From assembly GCA_930989535.1 (NCBI GenBank), contig CAKNLK010000008.1, positions 27,607 through 91,606 on the forward strand: a stretch of DNA of 64,000 bases, in the 5' to 3' direction. Under the pieces are notes generated by a model that was not told the origin of the DNA, made no database searches, and worked only from the letters and a program-made list of their open reading frames with translations. Numbering within the stretch: position 1 is the stretch's first letter; every line of letters begins with the position of its first letter. Source of the stretch: an uncultured Clostridia bacterium. Its GTDB lineage: Bacteria > Bacillota > Clostridia > Christensenellales > Borkfalkiaceae. This document shows, one piece after another, positions 1-8,252 of this stretch. The translations under genes were made by a program, and so were the position numbers.

Positions 1-33
1 TCAGGTGCGCGCGGCGGCAGGGGGGTGCGCAGG

Positions 34-56
34 AAAAAAGCGGCCGAAACCGCCGC
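34..56 (-). terminator. weak second terminator-like hairpin after rplI
   Basis: Read on the minus strand, a 5-bp GCGGC/GCCGC stem is followed by six T. It lies just beyond the stronger hairpin that ends rplI, so the two may act in tandem. The stem is short. Confidence 0.35.
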
Positions 57-65
57 ATAAACAGA

Positions 66-106
66 ATAAAAAGGCAGGGGCTTTCCGGTTTCGGAAAGCC
101 CCTGCT
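66..106 (-). terminator. intrinsic terminator of rplI
   Basis: A 13-bp perfect stem (arms 74-86 and 93-105, loop GGTTTC) lies 19 bp past the rplI stop. On the minus strand it is followed by CCTTTTTATT, a usable U-tract. Confidence 0.8.
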
Positions 107-124
107 TGCATAAATGTTTTTTTG

Positions 125-568
125 TTATTCGGGTACGACGCTCACGAAAATTTTTGCGGAAACGCCCTCCATCAGGCGCACCTCGCAGGTGTAATCGCCC
201 AGCGTTTTGAGCGCGTCTTTGAGGATAATTTTCTTTTTGTCCACGTCGAATCCCTGTTCGGCGAGCTTTGCCGCAATTTCCTTGGAAGTCACGCTGCCGA
301 ATACCTTTCCGTTTTCGCCACACTTGATGGCGACGCTCACTTTGGCTTTGTCCATCCTCTGCGCGAGTTCGCGAATCGCCTTTACCTCTTCGGCGCGGCG
401 GCGCTCCTCCGCTTCTTTCTGTATCTTCAAACTGTTCACGGCGACGGACGAAGCCTGCTCCGCCAATCCCTTTTTCAGGAGAAAGTTCTTCGCGTAGCCG
501 TCGCTCACGTCGAGGATTTCGCCCTTTTTGCCCGTGCCTTTTACGTCCTGCTTTAAAATTACTTTCAT
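125..568 (-). CDS. rplI: 50S ribosomal protein L9
   Basis: Protein L9 of the large ribosomal subunit, which binds 23S rRNA through its N-terminal domain. The 147-residue length is typical. The N-terminus MKVILKQDVKGTGKKGE and the following DGYAKNFLLKKGLA are hallmark L9 sequence. A lysine- and glutamate-rich connecting helix (about residues 45-75) leads to the C-terminal domain. The start at 568 was chosen because L9 begins with this methionine and GAGAGGTG precedes it; 12 further in-frame codons upstream are not L9-like. It is transcribed alone from a consensus promoter, divergent from the activase gene, and ends at a strong terminator. Confidence 0.97.
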   Translation of the reverse strand: MKVILKQDVKGTGKKGEILDVSDGYAKNFLLKKGLAEQASSVAVNSLKIQKEAEERRRAEEVKAIRELAQRMDKAKVSVAIKCGENGKVFGSVTSKEIAAKLAEQGFDVDKKKIILKDALKTLGDYTCEVRLMEGVSAKIFVSVVPE

Positions 569-603
569 CGTCGTACACCTCTCGGAATCTATCGATTTAT
601 ACA

Positions 604-632
604 ATTATAATATGTGCGGGCGCAAATGTCAA
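604..632 (-). promoter_or_regulatory. promoter of rplI (TTGACA-17-TATAAT)
   Basis: On the minus strand TTGACA (632-627) and TATAAT (609-604) are separated by exactly 17 bp. Both hexamers are perfect consensus, as expected for a highly expressed ribosomal protein gene. Confidence 0.85.
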
Positions 633-710
633 CCCTTTCCCGCGAAAAGGCGGTAAAAGCGCGGCTCAGATTCCGAGGCGGGCGCGGCATAAATTTCCGC
701 GTTCAGTTCC

Positions 711-739
711 TTGTATTTTTACACAAGATGTGCTATAAT
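711..739 (+). promoter_or_regulatory. promoter of the activase/dehydratase operon
   Basis: TTGTAT (711-716), a 17-bp spacer and TATAAT (734-739) preceded by TGC, which makes an extended -10. The ribosome binding site AAAGAGG lies at 761-767, seven bases before the ATG. Confidence 0.8.
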
Positions 740-774
740 ACACTACACCGTATACAATAGAAAGAGGTCATTGC

Positions 775-3711
775 ATGGCAAAATACATGGGTATCGACGT
801 CGGCTCGACTACCGTAAAGGTGTGCGTGCTGTCGGAGGAACTCGAAATTTTATACACCAGCTACGAGCGGCACTTTGCAAAGGTCAAGGAGTGCGTGCTC
901 AACCAGCTCTCCGTCGTCGAGCAAAAGTTCGGCGCGGGCGACTACGCCGTCAGCATCACCGGTTCGGCGGGGCTGGGGCTTGCCGAGCGGAGCGGGTTGA
1001 ACTTCGTGCAGGAAGTGCAGGCGGCGTTCACCGCCATCCGCAAGTACTACCCCGACGCGGACGCGGCGGTCGAGCTCGGCGGCGAGGACGCGAAAATCAT
1101 CTTCATCACGGGCGGCACCGAGCAGCGCATGAACGGCAGCTGCGCGGGCGGCACGGGCGCGTTCATCGACCAGATGGCGACGCTTCTGAACATCTCCGTT
1201 TCCGAGATGGACGAACTCTCCATGCAGGCGGAAAAGGTGTATCCCATCGCCAGCCGCTGCGGCGTGTTCGCAAAATCGGACATCCAGCCCCTCCTGAACC
1301 AGGGCGCGCGGAAAGAGGACATCTCCGCGAGCATCTTTCAGGCGGTCGTCGACCAGACGGTCGCAGGCCTCGCGCAGGGGCGGCGCATCAAGGGCAAAGT
1401 TCTGTTCCTCGGCGGCCCGCTCTACTTCATCCGGGGGCTCCGCCGCGCCTTCAAGGAGACGCTCAAGCTGGACGACGAGCACGCGATTTTCCCCGACAAC
1501 GCTCCCTGCTTTATGAGCATCGGCGCGGCGCTGTATTCGCAGGCGGCAAAGGGAATGCCCCTCGCGGAAATCATCTCCCGCATTCAGGAGGCGAAGGGCA
1601 GCGACGACGTCGTCACGGGCGAGCCCCTCTTTAAGGACAGGGAGGAGTACGAGCGATTTGTCGCGCGTCACAAGGCGAGTGACCTCGCGTTCGAGGACAT
1701 TAAGACCTATGCGGGCGACGCCTACCTCGGCATCGACAGCGGCTCGACGACGACCAAGCTCGTGCTCATCACGCCCGACTGCAAGCTTTTATACCAGCAT
1801 TATCAGTCGAACAACGGTCAGCCGCTCGACATCGTGTTGGAGCGCCTGCGCGAGATTTACGAACTCGCGGGCGGCCGCATCAAAATTTGCGGCGCGGCGG
1901 TCACGGGCTACGGCGAAGATTTGATGAAGGCGGCGCTGAAAGCGGATTTCGGCATCGTGGAGACGGTCGCACACTTCAAGGCGGCGGTGCATTTCAACCC
2001 GAAGGTGGATTTCATTATCGACATCGGCGGGCAGGACATCAAGTGCTTCAAAATCAAGAACGGCGCCATTGACTCCATCATGCTCAACGAGGCTTGCTCC
2101 TCCGGCTGCGGCTCCTTTATCCAGACGTTCGCCAAGGCGATGGGCATGGAAATCGACGAGTTTTCCAAGCTCGGCTTATTTGCAAAGCACCCCGTGGAGC
2201 TGGGCAGCCGCTGCACGGTATTCATGAACAGCTCGGTCAAGCAGGCGCAGAAGGAGGGCGCGAGCGTGGAGGACATCTCCGCGGGGCTCTCTTCCTCGAT
2301 TGTCAAGAACGCGATTTACAAGGTCATCCGCGCCAAGACGCCCGACGAACTCGGCAGCAACATCCTCGTGCAGGGCGGCACCTTCTTAAACGACGCGGTG
2401 CTGCGCTCCTTCGAAATCGAAACGGGCAAGCAGGTCATCCGCCCCGGCATCGCGGGGCTGATGGGCGCGTTCGGCGCGGCGCTGTACGCCAAGGAGAACG
2501 TCCGCGGCGAAAGCACCCTCATCACCGAAGCGGAACTCAGATACTTTACATATACGTCGAAGAGCCACATCTGCAAGGGCTGTACTTCCCATTGCAACGT
2601 CAACGTCATCGGCTTTTCGGACGGCCGCAAATTCATCTCCGGCAACAAGTGCGAAAAGGGCGCGGGGCTCAAACCCCATTCGGACGAGCTGGATATGTAC
2701 CACTATAAGTACGAACGTATCTTAAAAAGCGTGACCGGCGCCAAAGGAAAGCGGGGCAGGGTGGGGCTTCCGCTCGCGCTCGGCTACTACGAACAGCTCC
2801 CGCTGTGGGCGGGCTTTTTCGAGGCGTGCGGCTTCGAGGTGGTGCTCAGCGAGGAATCCTCCCGCCGCCTGTACTTCAAGGGGCAGCACACCGTCGCCAG
2901 CGACACCGTCTGCTACCCCGCCAAGCTCACGCACGGGCATATCGAGAGCCTGTTGGACAAGGGCGTCGATTTCATTTTCTTCCCCTGCGAGAGCTACAAT
3001 CTGGACGAGCACGATTCGGTCAACCATTACAACTGCCCCGTCGTGGCGTACTACCCCGAACTCTTGAAGGCGAACAACGAGCGGCTGGACGACGAAAATT
3101 TCGTCATGCCGTACCTCGATCTGAACGACGAAAAGTCGTCGGTGCGTGCATTGCAGAGGGCGCTCGCCCGCTGGAAGGTCAGGCCGCGCGAGATAAAGGC
3201 GGGGCTCGCCGAAGGGTTCGCCCGTCTGAACAGATACTACGCCGACGTGCGCGCGGAGGGGGAAAGGATTCTCGCCGCGGCGCGGAAGGAGGGCAAGCCC
3301 GTCGTCGTGCTGGCGGGGCGGCCGTACCACATCGACCCCGAAATCAACCACGGCATCGGCAAACTGCTCACTTCGCTGGGCATCGCCGTGCTGTCGGAGG
3401 ACAGCATTTTCGACAAGGGCAAGCAGGTTCTCGTCAACGTGCTCAACCAGTGGACGTACCACGCCCGCCTCTACCGCGCGGCGGAGTTCGTCACCGAAAA
3501 CGAAGACGTCAACCTCGTGCAGCTCGTCTCCTTCGGCTGCGGCATCGACGCGATTACGACGGACGAGGTGCGCGCCATTCTGGAGAGCCGCGGCAGGCTG
3601 TACACGCAAATCAAAATCGACGAAATCAACAACCTCGGCGTGGTCAAAATCCGCCTGCGCAGCATGCTCGCCGCCATCGAGGAACAAAAGAGGCAAAAGG
3701 ATGCAAGATAA
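775..3711 (+). CDS. acyl-CoA dehydratase activase-like protein, tandem ASKHA domains plus DUF2229
   Basis: Relative of the ATP-dependent activators (HgdC/BcrA/BadF family) that inject an electron into 2-hydroxyacyl-CoA dehydratases. Two BcrAD/BadFG ATPase domains lie in tandem. The first starts MGIDVGSTTVK (residue 5), the second YLGIDSGSTTTK (about residue 317). Each carries the cysteine pair that in HgdC holds a bridging [4Fe-4S] cluster: C123 and C162 in the first, C441 and C480 in the second. One chain could therefore form a pseudo-dimer. A cysteine-rich segment follows (KGCTSHCNVN, GNKCEKGAG), then a DUF2229-like region to the end. In the related Clostridia proteins I know, the domain encoded by the next gene is fused at the C-terminus; here it is a separate cistron overlapping by 11 bp. 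The substrate cannot be read from sequence. Confidence 0.85.
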   Translation: MAKYMGIDVGSTTVKVCVLSEELEILYTSYERHFAKVKECVLNQLSVVEQKFGAGDYAVSITGSAGLGLAERSGLNFVQEVQAAFTAIRKYYPDADAAVELGGEDAKIIFITGGTEQRMNGSCAGGTGAFIDQMATLLNISVSEMDELSMQAEKVYPIASRCGVFAKSDIQPLLNQGARKEDISASIFQAVVDQTVAGLAQGRRIKGKVLFLGGPLYFIRGLRRAFKETLKLDDEHAIFPDNAPCFMSIGAALYSQAAKGMPLAEIISRIQEAKGSDDVVTGEPLFKDREEYERFVARHKASDLAFEDIKTYAGDAYLGIDSGSTTTKLVLITPDCKLLYQHYQSNNGQPLDIVLERLREIYELAGGRIKICGAAVTGYGEDLMKAALKADFGIVETVAHFKAAVHFNPKVDFIIDIGGQDIKCFKIKNGAIDSIMLNEACSSGCGSFIQTFAKAMGMEIDEFSKLGLFAKHPVELGSRCTVFMNSSVKQAQKEGASVEDISAGLSSSIVKNAIYKVIRAKTPDELGSNILVQGGTFLNDAVLRSFEIETGKQVIRPGIAGLMGAFGAALYAKENVRGESTLITEAELRYFTYTSKSHICKGCTSHCNVNVIGFSDGRKFISGNKCEKGAGLKPHSDELDMYHYKYERILKSVTGAKGKRGRVGLPLALGYYEQLPLWAGFFEACGFEVVLSEESSRRLYFKGQHTVASDTVCYPAKLTHGHIESLLDKGVDFIFFPCESYNLDEHDSVNHYNCPVVAYYPELLKANNERLDDENFVMPYLDLNDEKSSVRALQRALARWKVRPREIKAGLAEGFARLNRYYADVRAEGERILAAARKEGKPVVVLAGRPYHIDPEINHGIGKLLTSLGIAVLSEDSIFDKGKQVLVNVLNQWTYHARLYRAAEFVTENEDVNLVQLVSFGCGIDAITTDEVRAILESRGRLYTQIKIDEINNLGVVKIRLRSMLAAIEEQKRQKDAR

Positions 3712-5014
3712 AAAATCGGTACAGGGGTGCGAAACGGCGGACTTCCGCGACGATTATCCGAAATTCACCCCCGCAATGAAGCACACGCACAAAATTCTGG
3801 TGCCGGACATGCTCCCCGTGCATTTCGGCATCATCGTCGACATCCTGCGGCGTGACGGCTGGGATATCGAGCTGTTGCGCAACGATTCGCGCGCCGTCAT
3901 CGACGAGGGGCTGAAGCACGTGCACAACGATACCTGTTTCCCTGCGCTCTGCGTCACGGGGCAGTTCGTCGACGCGCTCAAGAGCGGCAAATACGACGTC
4001 GAGCATACGGCGGTGCTCATCACCCAGTCGGGCGGCGGCTGCCGCGCGTCCAACTATATCCCGCTCATCCGCAAGGCGCTCAAAGCGGAGTTCCCCAAGG
4101 TTCCCGTCATCTCCCTCAACTTTTCGGGGCTGGAAAAGGACAGCGGCTTCCCCATGGATTTGAAAACCATCATCAAGCTCGCCTTCGCGATTTTTTACGG
4201 GGATACGCTCATGTCGCTGTACAACCAGTGCAAGCCGTACGAATTGCGCGAGGGGGACTGCGAAAAGGCGCGCGCCGACTGTGTGAAATACATCGGCGAA
4301 AAGTTCGCCAAGGGCGGCTACCGCAAGTACAAAAAGGTGACGCGCGCCCTGCTCGAGCGCTTTTCCAAGGTGGAGCGGAGCAGGGAAGAGAAGGTCAAGG
4401 TCGGCATCGTCGGCGAAATTTACGTCAAGTATTCGCCGCTGGGCAATTCGCATTTGGAGGAGTTTTTGCTCTCCGAGGGGTGCGAGCCGGTCGTGCCCGC
4501 GCTGATGGACTTCGTGATGTACTGCGCCGTCAACAACGTCAACGACGCCAAACTGTACAACAAAAAGAGCATTGCGACTCCGATTTTTGACATCGTATAC
4601 AAATATCTGCACCATATTCAGAAGAATATCATCAAAATCACCGAAAAGTACGGCTTCGAGCCGCTGCACGATTTCGAGCATCTGCGCCGCTGTGCCGACA
4701 AGGTCATCAACCAGGGCGTGAAGATGGGCGAGGGCTGGCTCATCCCTGCGGAGATGGCGGCGCTCGCCGAAACGGGTACCGACAACATCGTCTGCGCCCA
4801 GCCGTTCGGCTGCCTGCCCAACCACATCGCGGGCAAGGGCACCGTGCGCACGTTGAAGCAGATGTACGAGCACGAGAACATCGTCGCGGTCGATTACGAT
4901 CCTTCGGCGACGAAGGTCAACCAGGAAAACCGAATCAAATTGATGCTTTCGACCGCCCGCGAAAACCTCGCGGAAAAGCAGAAAAAAGCGGCTGAAAAAA
5001 CGAAGAACAAATGA
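3701..5014 (+). CDS. 2-hydroxyacyl-CoA dehydratase-like subunit
   Basis: 437 residues resembling the C-terminal dehydratase-like part of the large activase proteins, with DEGLKHVHNDTCFPALCVTG and GGGCRASNY supplying likely Fe-S cysteines. The ATG lies inside the end of the upstream gene in another frame, with GAGG eight bases before it. Translation is therefore probably coupled and the two products made together. A lysine/glutamate-rich tail ends the protein. The reaction and substrate are unknown. Homologues are often found without a linked CoA-transferase, and none is seen here. Confidence 0.8.
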   Translation: MQDKKSVQGCETADFRDDYPKFTPAMKHTHKILVPDMLPVHFGIIVDILRRDGWDIELLRNDSRAVIDEGLKHVHNDTCFPALCVTGQFVDALKSGKYDVEHTAVLITQSGGGCRASNYIPLIRKALKAEFPKVPVISLNFSGLEKDSGFPMDLKTIIKLAFAIFYGDTLMSLYNQCKPYELREGDCEKARADCVKYIGEKFAKGGYRKYKKVTRALLERFSKVERSREEKVKVGIVGEIYVKYSPLGNSHLEEFLLSEGCEPVVPALMDFVMYCAVNNVNDAKLYNKKSIATPIFDIVYKYLHHIQKNIIKITEKYGFEPLHDFEHLRRCADKVINQGVKMGEGWLIPAEMAALAETGTDNIVCAQPFGCLPNHIAGKGTVRTLKQMYEHENIVAVDYDPSATKVNQENRIKLMLSTARENLAEKQKKAAEKTKNK

Positions 5015-5337
5015 GGAAATGTTTCCGCGGCGCTTCGGGTTTCCGAAGCGCTGCAGGTGGCGGCATTGCTGCGGAAGGGGCAAGGGAAGAGAGAATTTTG
5101 CGGTATGTTGGATTTTTTACGCAGGCGGTTGAATAGGGGTACAATTTTCGGCGGACGCGGAGATTCTGCGAAATCTGCGCAAGGAGCGAGAGAGGGGTAT
5201 GCGATTTGCGAGGCGAATCGCTATACCCCGGAGTCAGCGTACGACGCCCTTTTGAAATTGAGCGACAACGGAACGCCGCGAATAAAGCCTTTCGAAGGCA
5301 CGCATTTTTCGCGCCGGCCGCGCATACAGTAGAGCGT
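5015..5337. other. 323-bp gap between dehydratase-like gene and amidase
   Basis: Contains a 9-bp hairpin (GCGCTTCGG at 5030-5038, CCGAAGCGC at 5043-5051) that could end the upstream operon, although no T-run follows. A TACAAT hexamer at 5140-5145 may be a -10 box for the amidase, with only a weak -35. No convincing gene is seen. Confidence 0.4.
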
Positions 5338-6018
5338 ATGCTGGTATTCAAAAGGAGCGCGGCCGCCGCGCTCGCTGTTGCTTTGGCGGCAATCTTTTTG
5401 TTCAGTTTCGGCTTGGCGGGCATCGCCGCGGCGAGCGTGCCGGCGGAAGCCTTCACCGTCGTTTTGGACGCGGGGCACGGCGGGCTAGATCCGGGCGTCG
5501 TGGGCGGCACGAGCAAGGTGAAGGAGAGCGAAATCAACCTGAAAATCGTCAGGGAACTGGAAAAACTCTTTGCCGATGCGGGCTTCCGCGTCGTGCTCAC
5601 CCGCAAAAATGAGGGAGGGCTGTACGGCCTCCCCACGAGCGGCTACAAGCGGCGGGATATGCAAAAGCGCAGGGAAATCATCGAGGAGGCGCGGCCGAAC
5701 GCCGTCATCTCCGTGCACCAGAACAACTTCCTCTCCGACCGTTCGCGGCGGGGCGGGCAGGTGTTCTTCAAGCCGAACGACGCGTCGGGCGAGGCGCTCG
5801 CGGCGGGCATACAGGCGCGGCTCAACGGCTTGAGCGGGCAGGAGCTTTCTCCGCTGCGGGGCGATTACTTCATGCTCAACTGTACGGAATATCCCTCCGT
5901 CATCGTCGAGTGCGGCTTTTTATCGAACGCGGAGGACGAAAAATTGCTCCTCACCGAGGAATACCGCAAAGAGGTCGCCCTCGCCGTTTTTCAGGGCGTA
6001 CTCGCGTTTTTCGCGTAA
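5338..6018 (+). CDS. N-acetylmuramoyl-L-alanine amidase (Amidase_3, CwlD-like)
   Basis: Zinc amidase that cleaves the lactyl-alanine bond of peptidoglycan. At 226 residues it is close to CwlD, the spore-cortex amidase. Residues 1-35 form a signal peptide or membrane anchor. The catalytic domain shows VLDAGHGGLDPG (zinc His), ESEINL (zinc Glu), ISVHQNNF (zinc His) and VECGFLSN (catalytic Glu near the end). No separate wall-binding domain is present. The start at 5338 was chosen because the hydrophobic signal follows immediately; its ribosome site is weak and an in-frame ATG exists at 5206. A role in sporulation or germination fits the nearby sigH but is inferred. Confidence 0.85.
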   Translation: MLVFKRSAAAALAVALAAIFLFSFGLAGIAAASVPAEAFTVVLDAGHGGLDPGVVGGTSKVKESEINLKIVRELEKLFADAGFRVVLTRKNEGGLYGLPTSGYKRRDMQKRREIIEEARPNAVISVHQNNFLSDRSRRGGQVFFKPNDASGEALAAGIQARLNGLSGQELSPLRGDYFMLNCTEYPSVIVECGFLSNAEDEKLLLTEEYRKEVALAVFQGVLAFFA

Positions 6019-6059
6019 GGGCGCACCTGTACATATGTACGTTTGTCGACGGTCATCGC

Positions 6060-6096
6060 GCCGCCCTCCGCCATGCGGCGGAGGGCGGCTTTTCTG
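6060..6096 (+). terminator. intrinsic terminator of the amidase gene
   Basis: A 13-bp GC-rich stem (6060-6072 with 6077-6089, loop ATGC) is followed by TTTTCTGTT. Confidence 0.8.
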
Positions 6097-6246
6097 TTAT
6101 GGGCGCCGCGCGGTTCGGGCGGAAAAGACAGGCCGCCGTGCGCAGCGCAGGCGGGCGCGGCAACGTGCAGGGGCGGGCGAAGAGAGCAGCGGCAAACCGC
6201 TGAAAGTCAAGCGTGCGGCAAATCTGCGAAAATCCGCCGCGTTTTA

Positions 6247-6275
6247 TTGAATTTTTCCGCCGCATATGCTATAAT
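6247..6275 (+). promoter_or_regulatory. promoter of mrnC-rlmB-sigH, predicting a leaderless transcript
   Basis: TTGAAT (6247-6252), a 17-bp spacer, then TATAAT (6270-6275) with extended TGC. The mrnC ATG is at 6282, only seven bases past the -10, where transcription itself should begin. Confidence 0.8.
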
Positions 6276-6281
6276 ATCTCT

Positions 6282-6677
6282 ATGATTAAATTCAACGACA
6301 CGATGCCGCGCGAGCGCGCGCGGGGGATGAATGCCGTCGTGCTCGCCTTCGTGGGCGATGCCGTGTGGTCGCTGTATGTGCGCGAGTCGCTCGTGTTCGA
6401 GGCGGACTACAAGACGGGCACCCTGCAAAAGCTCGCCTCCGAGCGGGTTTCCGCCAAGGGGCAGGCGAAACTTTTGGAGAAAATCGAGGGCACGCTCACC
6501 GAGGAGGAACACGACATTTTCCGCCGCGGCCGCAATGCGAAAAAGCCGACCAAGAGCAAAAACGCCTCCGTCGCCGAGTACAACATCTCGACGGGCGTGG
6601 AGGCGGTCATCGGCTTTTTGTATCTCGTGGGCGACTATGCGCGCATCGAAGAACTGTTATCGGGAGAATTTGCATGA
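6282..6677 (+). CDS. mrnC: Mini-ribonuclease 3
   Basis: Mini-III RNase, a catalytic RNase III domain without a dsRNA-binding domain, which in Bacillus trims the 23S rRNA precursor. The 131-residue length fits. AFVGDAVWSLYVRE matches the family signature, and RRGRNAKKPTKSKNASVAEYN with TGVEAVIGFLYL covers the second conserved block. The N-terminus MIKFNDTM aligns with the usual start, so 6282 was chosen, although no ribosome site precedes it (see the promoter). A later ATG at 6327 follows GGGGG. The stop overlaps the rlmB start as ATGA. Confidence 0.93.
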   Translation: MIKFNDTMPRERARGMNAVVLAFVGDAVWSLYVRESLVFEADYKTGTLQKLASERVSAKGQAKLLEKIEGTLTEEEHDIFRRGRNAKKPTKSKNASVAEYNISTGVEAVIGFLYLVGDYARIEELLSGEFA

Positions 6678-7384
6678 AGGTCGAAGGGCGCAACGCCGTT
6701 TTAGAGCTTTTAAAATCGGATAAATCGGTCGATAAACTGCTTATGCAGAAGGGCGCGGAGGGGAGCGCGGGGCGCATCTTTGCGATGGCGCGCGAAAAGA
6801 ATATCCGCGTGCAGTTTGCCGATGCCCGCGCTCTCGAGCGGGAGAGCGAAACGGGGCGGCACCAGGGCGTCATCGCTTTCGTCTCCGAATACGAATACGC
6901 CGACCTCTCCGATTTGTGCGCGCCGAAGGGTTCGCCCCGCTTCGTCGTCGTGTGCGACGGGGTGGAGGACGTGCACAATCTCGGCAGTATCGTCCGCGTC
7001 GCCGAATGCGCGGGGGCGGACGGCGTCGTCATTCCCAAAAACAAGAGCGCGCAAATCACGGGAGCGGTCGTGCGCATCTCCGAGGGCGCGGCGAACCACA
7101 TCAAGGTCGCGCGCGTTCCCGGCGTCAACTATGCGATCGACGAGCTGAAAAAGGCGGGCTATTGGGTGTACGGGCTGGAATCGGACGGCGAGGACATCTA
7201 TGCGTGCGATTTGACGGGCGACATCGCGCTCGTCGTGGGCGGGGAGAACAGCGGCATCGGCGCGCTCACCCGCAAAAAGTGCGATAAAATTCTGTCGTTG
7301 CCGTTATACGGCAAGGTCAATTCTTTGAACGCGTCGGTTGCGCTGGGCGCGGCGGCGTACGAGGCGGTGAGGCAGCGCCGATGA
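6674..7384 (+). CDS. rlmB: 23S rRNA 2'-O-ribose methyltransferase, TrmH/SpoU family
   Basis: SPOUT-fold methyltransferase using S-adenosylmethionine. The 236-residue length is typical of RlmB-type enzymes. The N-terminal substrate-binding part begins MKVEGRNAVLELL. The catalytic domain has DGVEDVHNLGSIVR, GGENSGIG and LPLYGKVNSLNASVA, the three knot motifs of the family. Start and stop overlap both neighbours (ATGA at each end), so mrnC, rlmB and sigH are translationally coupled. The exact RNA target (G2251-type in 23S or another) cannot be settled from sequence. Confidence 0.92.
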   Translation: MKVEGRNAVLELLKSDKSVDKLLMQKGAEGSAGRIFAMAREKNIRVQFADARALERESETGRHQGVIAFVSEYEYADLSDLCAPKGSPRFVVVCDGVEDVHNLGSIVRVAECAGADGVVIPKNKSAQITGAVVRISEGAANHIKVARVPGVNYAIDELKKAGYWVYGLESDGEDIYACDLTGDIALVVGGENSGIGALTRKKCDKILSLPLYGKVNSLNASVALGAAAYEAVRQRR

Positions 7385-7947
7385 GCGAAATTTCCGACGA
7401 AAAACTCGCCTTTGCGGCGCGCAGCGGCGACAAGGCCGCGGAGGAACAGCTGCTGCAGCGGTATAAAAATTCCGTGCGCGGCGCCGCGCGCAGCTACTTT
7501 CTGGAGGGCGGCGAAACGGAGGACTTGGTGCAGGAGGGAATGATTGGGCTGTACAACGCCATCACCGACTTCCGCGAAGGGGGCATGAGCTTCAAAAACT
7601 TTGCCTATCTTTGCATCAACCGCCGCATCATGAGCGCGGTCAAGAGCGCATCGCGCAAAAAGCACATCCCGCTCAACGATTACGTTCCGCTGTTCGACGC
7701 GGACGGGCAGGGGCTTTTGTCTCCGTACGACCCGGAGAGCGCCGTCATTTCGGGCGAGGAGAAGGAAGAGTTTTTGGCGCTTTTGCGGCGGGAGCTTTCC
7801 CCTGCGGAATACAAATCGCTCTCGCTGTATATGGAAGGGCTCACGATTGCGGAGATTGCCGCCAAAGAGGGCAAGAGCGAAAAGAGCTGCGAAAACGCCG
7901 TCCAGCGCGCCAAGCGCAAAATCGCCAATGTCCTGCAAAAGCAATAG
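7381..7947 (+). CDS. sigH: RNA polymerase sigma factor SigH-like (sigma-30)
   Basis: Sigma-70 family factor of 188 residues. Region 2 includes YFLEGGETEDLVQEGMIGLY and FKNFAYLCINRRIMSAVK. Region 4 ends in a helix-turn-helix (GLTIAEIAAKEGKSEKSCEN). Its position after mrnC and rlmB matches sigH of Bacillus and many Clostridia, where it drives early sporulation and stationary-phase genes. It is slightly shorter than Bacillus SigH. The ATG overlaps the rlmB stop. Confidence 0.88.
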   Translation: MSEISDEKLAFAARSGDKAAEEQLLQRYKNSVRGAARSYFLEGGETEDLVQEGMIGLYNAITDFREGGMSFKNFAYLCINRRIMSAVKSASRKKHIPLNDYVPLFDADGQGLLSPYDPESAVISGEEKEEFLALLRRELSPAEYKSLSLYMEGLTIAEIAAKEGKSEKSCENAVQRAKRKIANVLQKQ

Positions 7948-8252
7948 ATTGTGCTTAGGATGAGCCAATCCAAATTAGCGATTTTAAAACGCGCAAAAAT
8001 GTTGAAATAATCAAAGGCGCGTCCGAAAACCACGTTTTTCGGAAAGCGCCCCCAAGCAGCCGCATACATACGGCTTTTGGGAAGAGGGTGAATTTTTGCC
8101 CATAAAAAATGAGAGCCCTTAAAAAGGGCAAAAAGAGGGAGAAAACGCCGCAGAAAACGCGGAGCGTTTGAACGGCGGTGTCTCCCTAAAATCGGACGAA
8201 AGATTTTTGTCTCTTTCAAAAAGATTTCGCCGAGCAGAGCAGAGGTTTTTCT
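7948..8252. other. 305-bp structured gap between sigH and dnaX
   Basis: No gene seen. Three potential hairpins lie in it: around 8015-8050 (TCCGAAAA with TTTTCGGA, and flanking GGCGC/GCGCC), GCCCTT/AAGGGC near 8113-8130, and GGGAGA near 8140 with TCTCCC near 8180. Some bacteria carry the SRP RNA just before dnaX, but its conserved GGAAGGA-type loop is absent here. It may be a structured leader of dnaX. Confidence 0.35.

Noticed and set aside
5057..5332. 91-codon frame in the gap before the amidase
   Set aside because: No ribosome site, no family, and it runs through hairpin and promoter-like sequence.
7948..8252. SRP 4.5S RNA before dnaX
   Set aside because: No GGAAGGA-type conserved loop or GGTCAGG-type helix 8 sequence on either strand.
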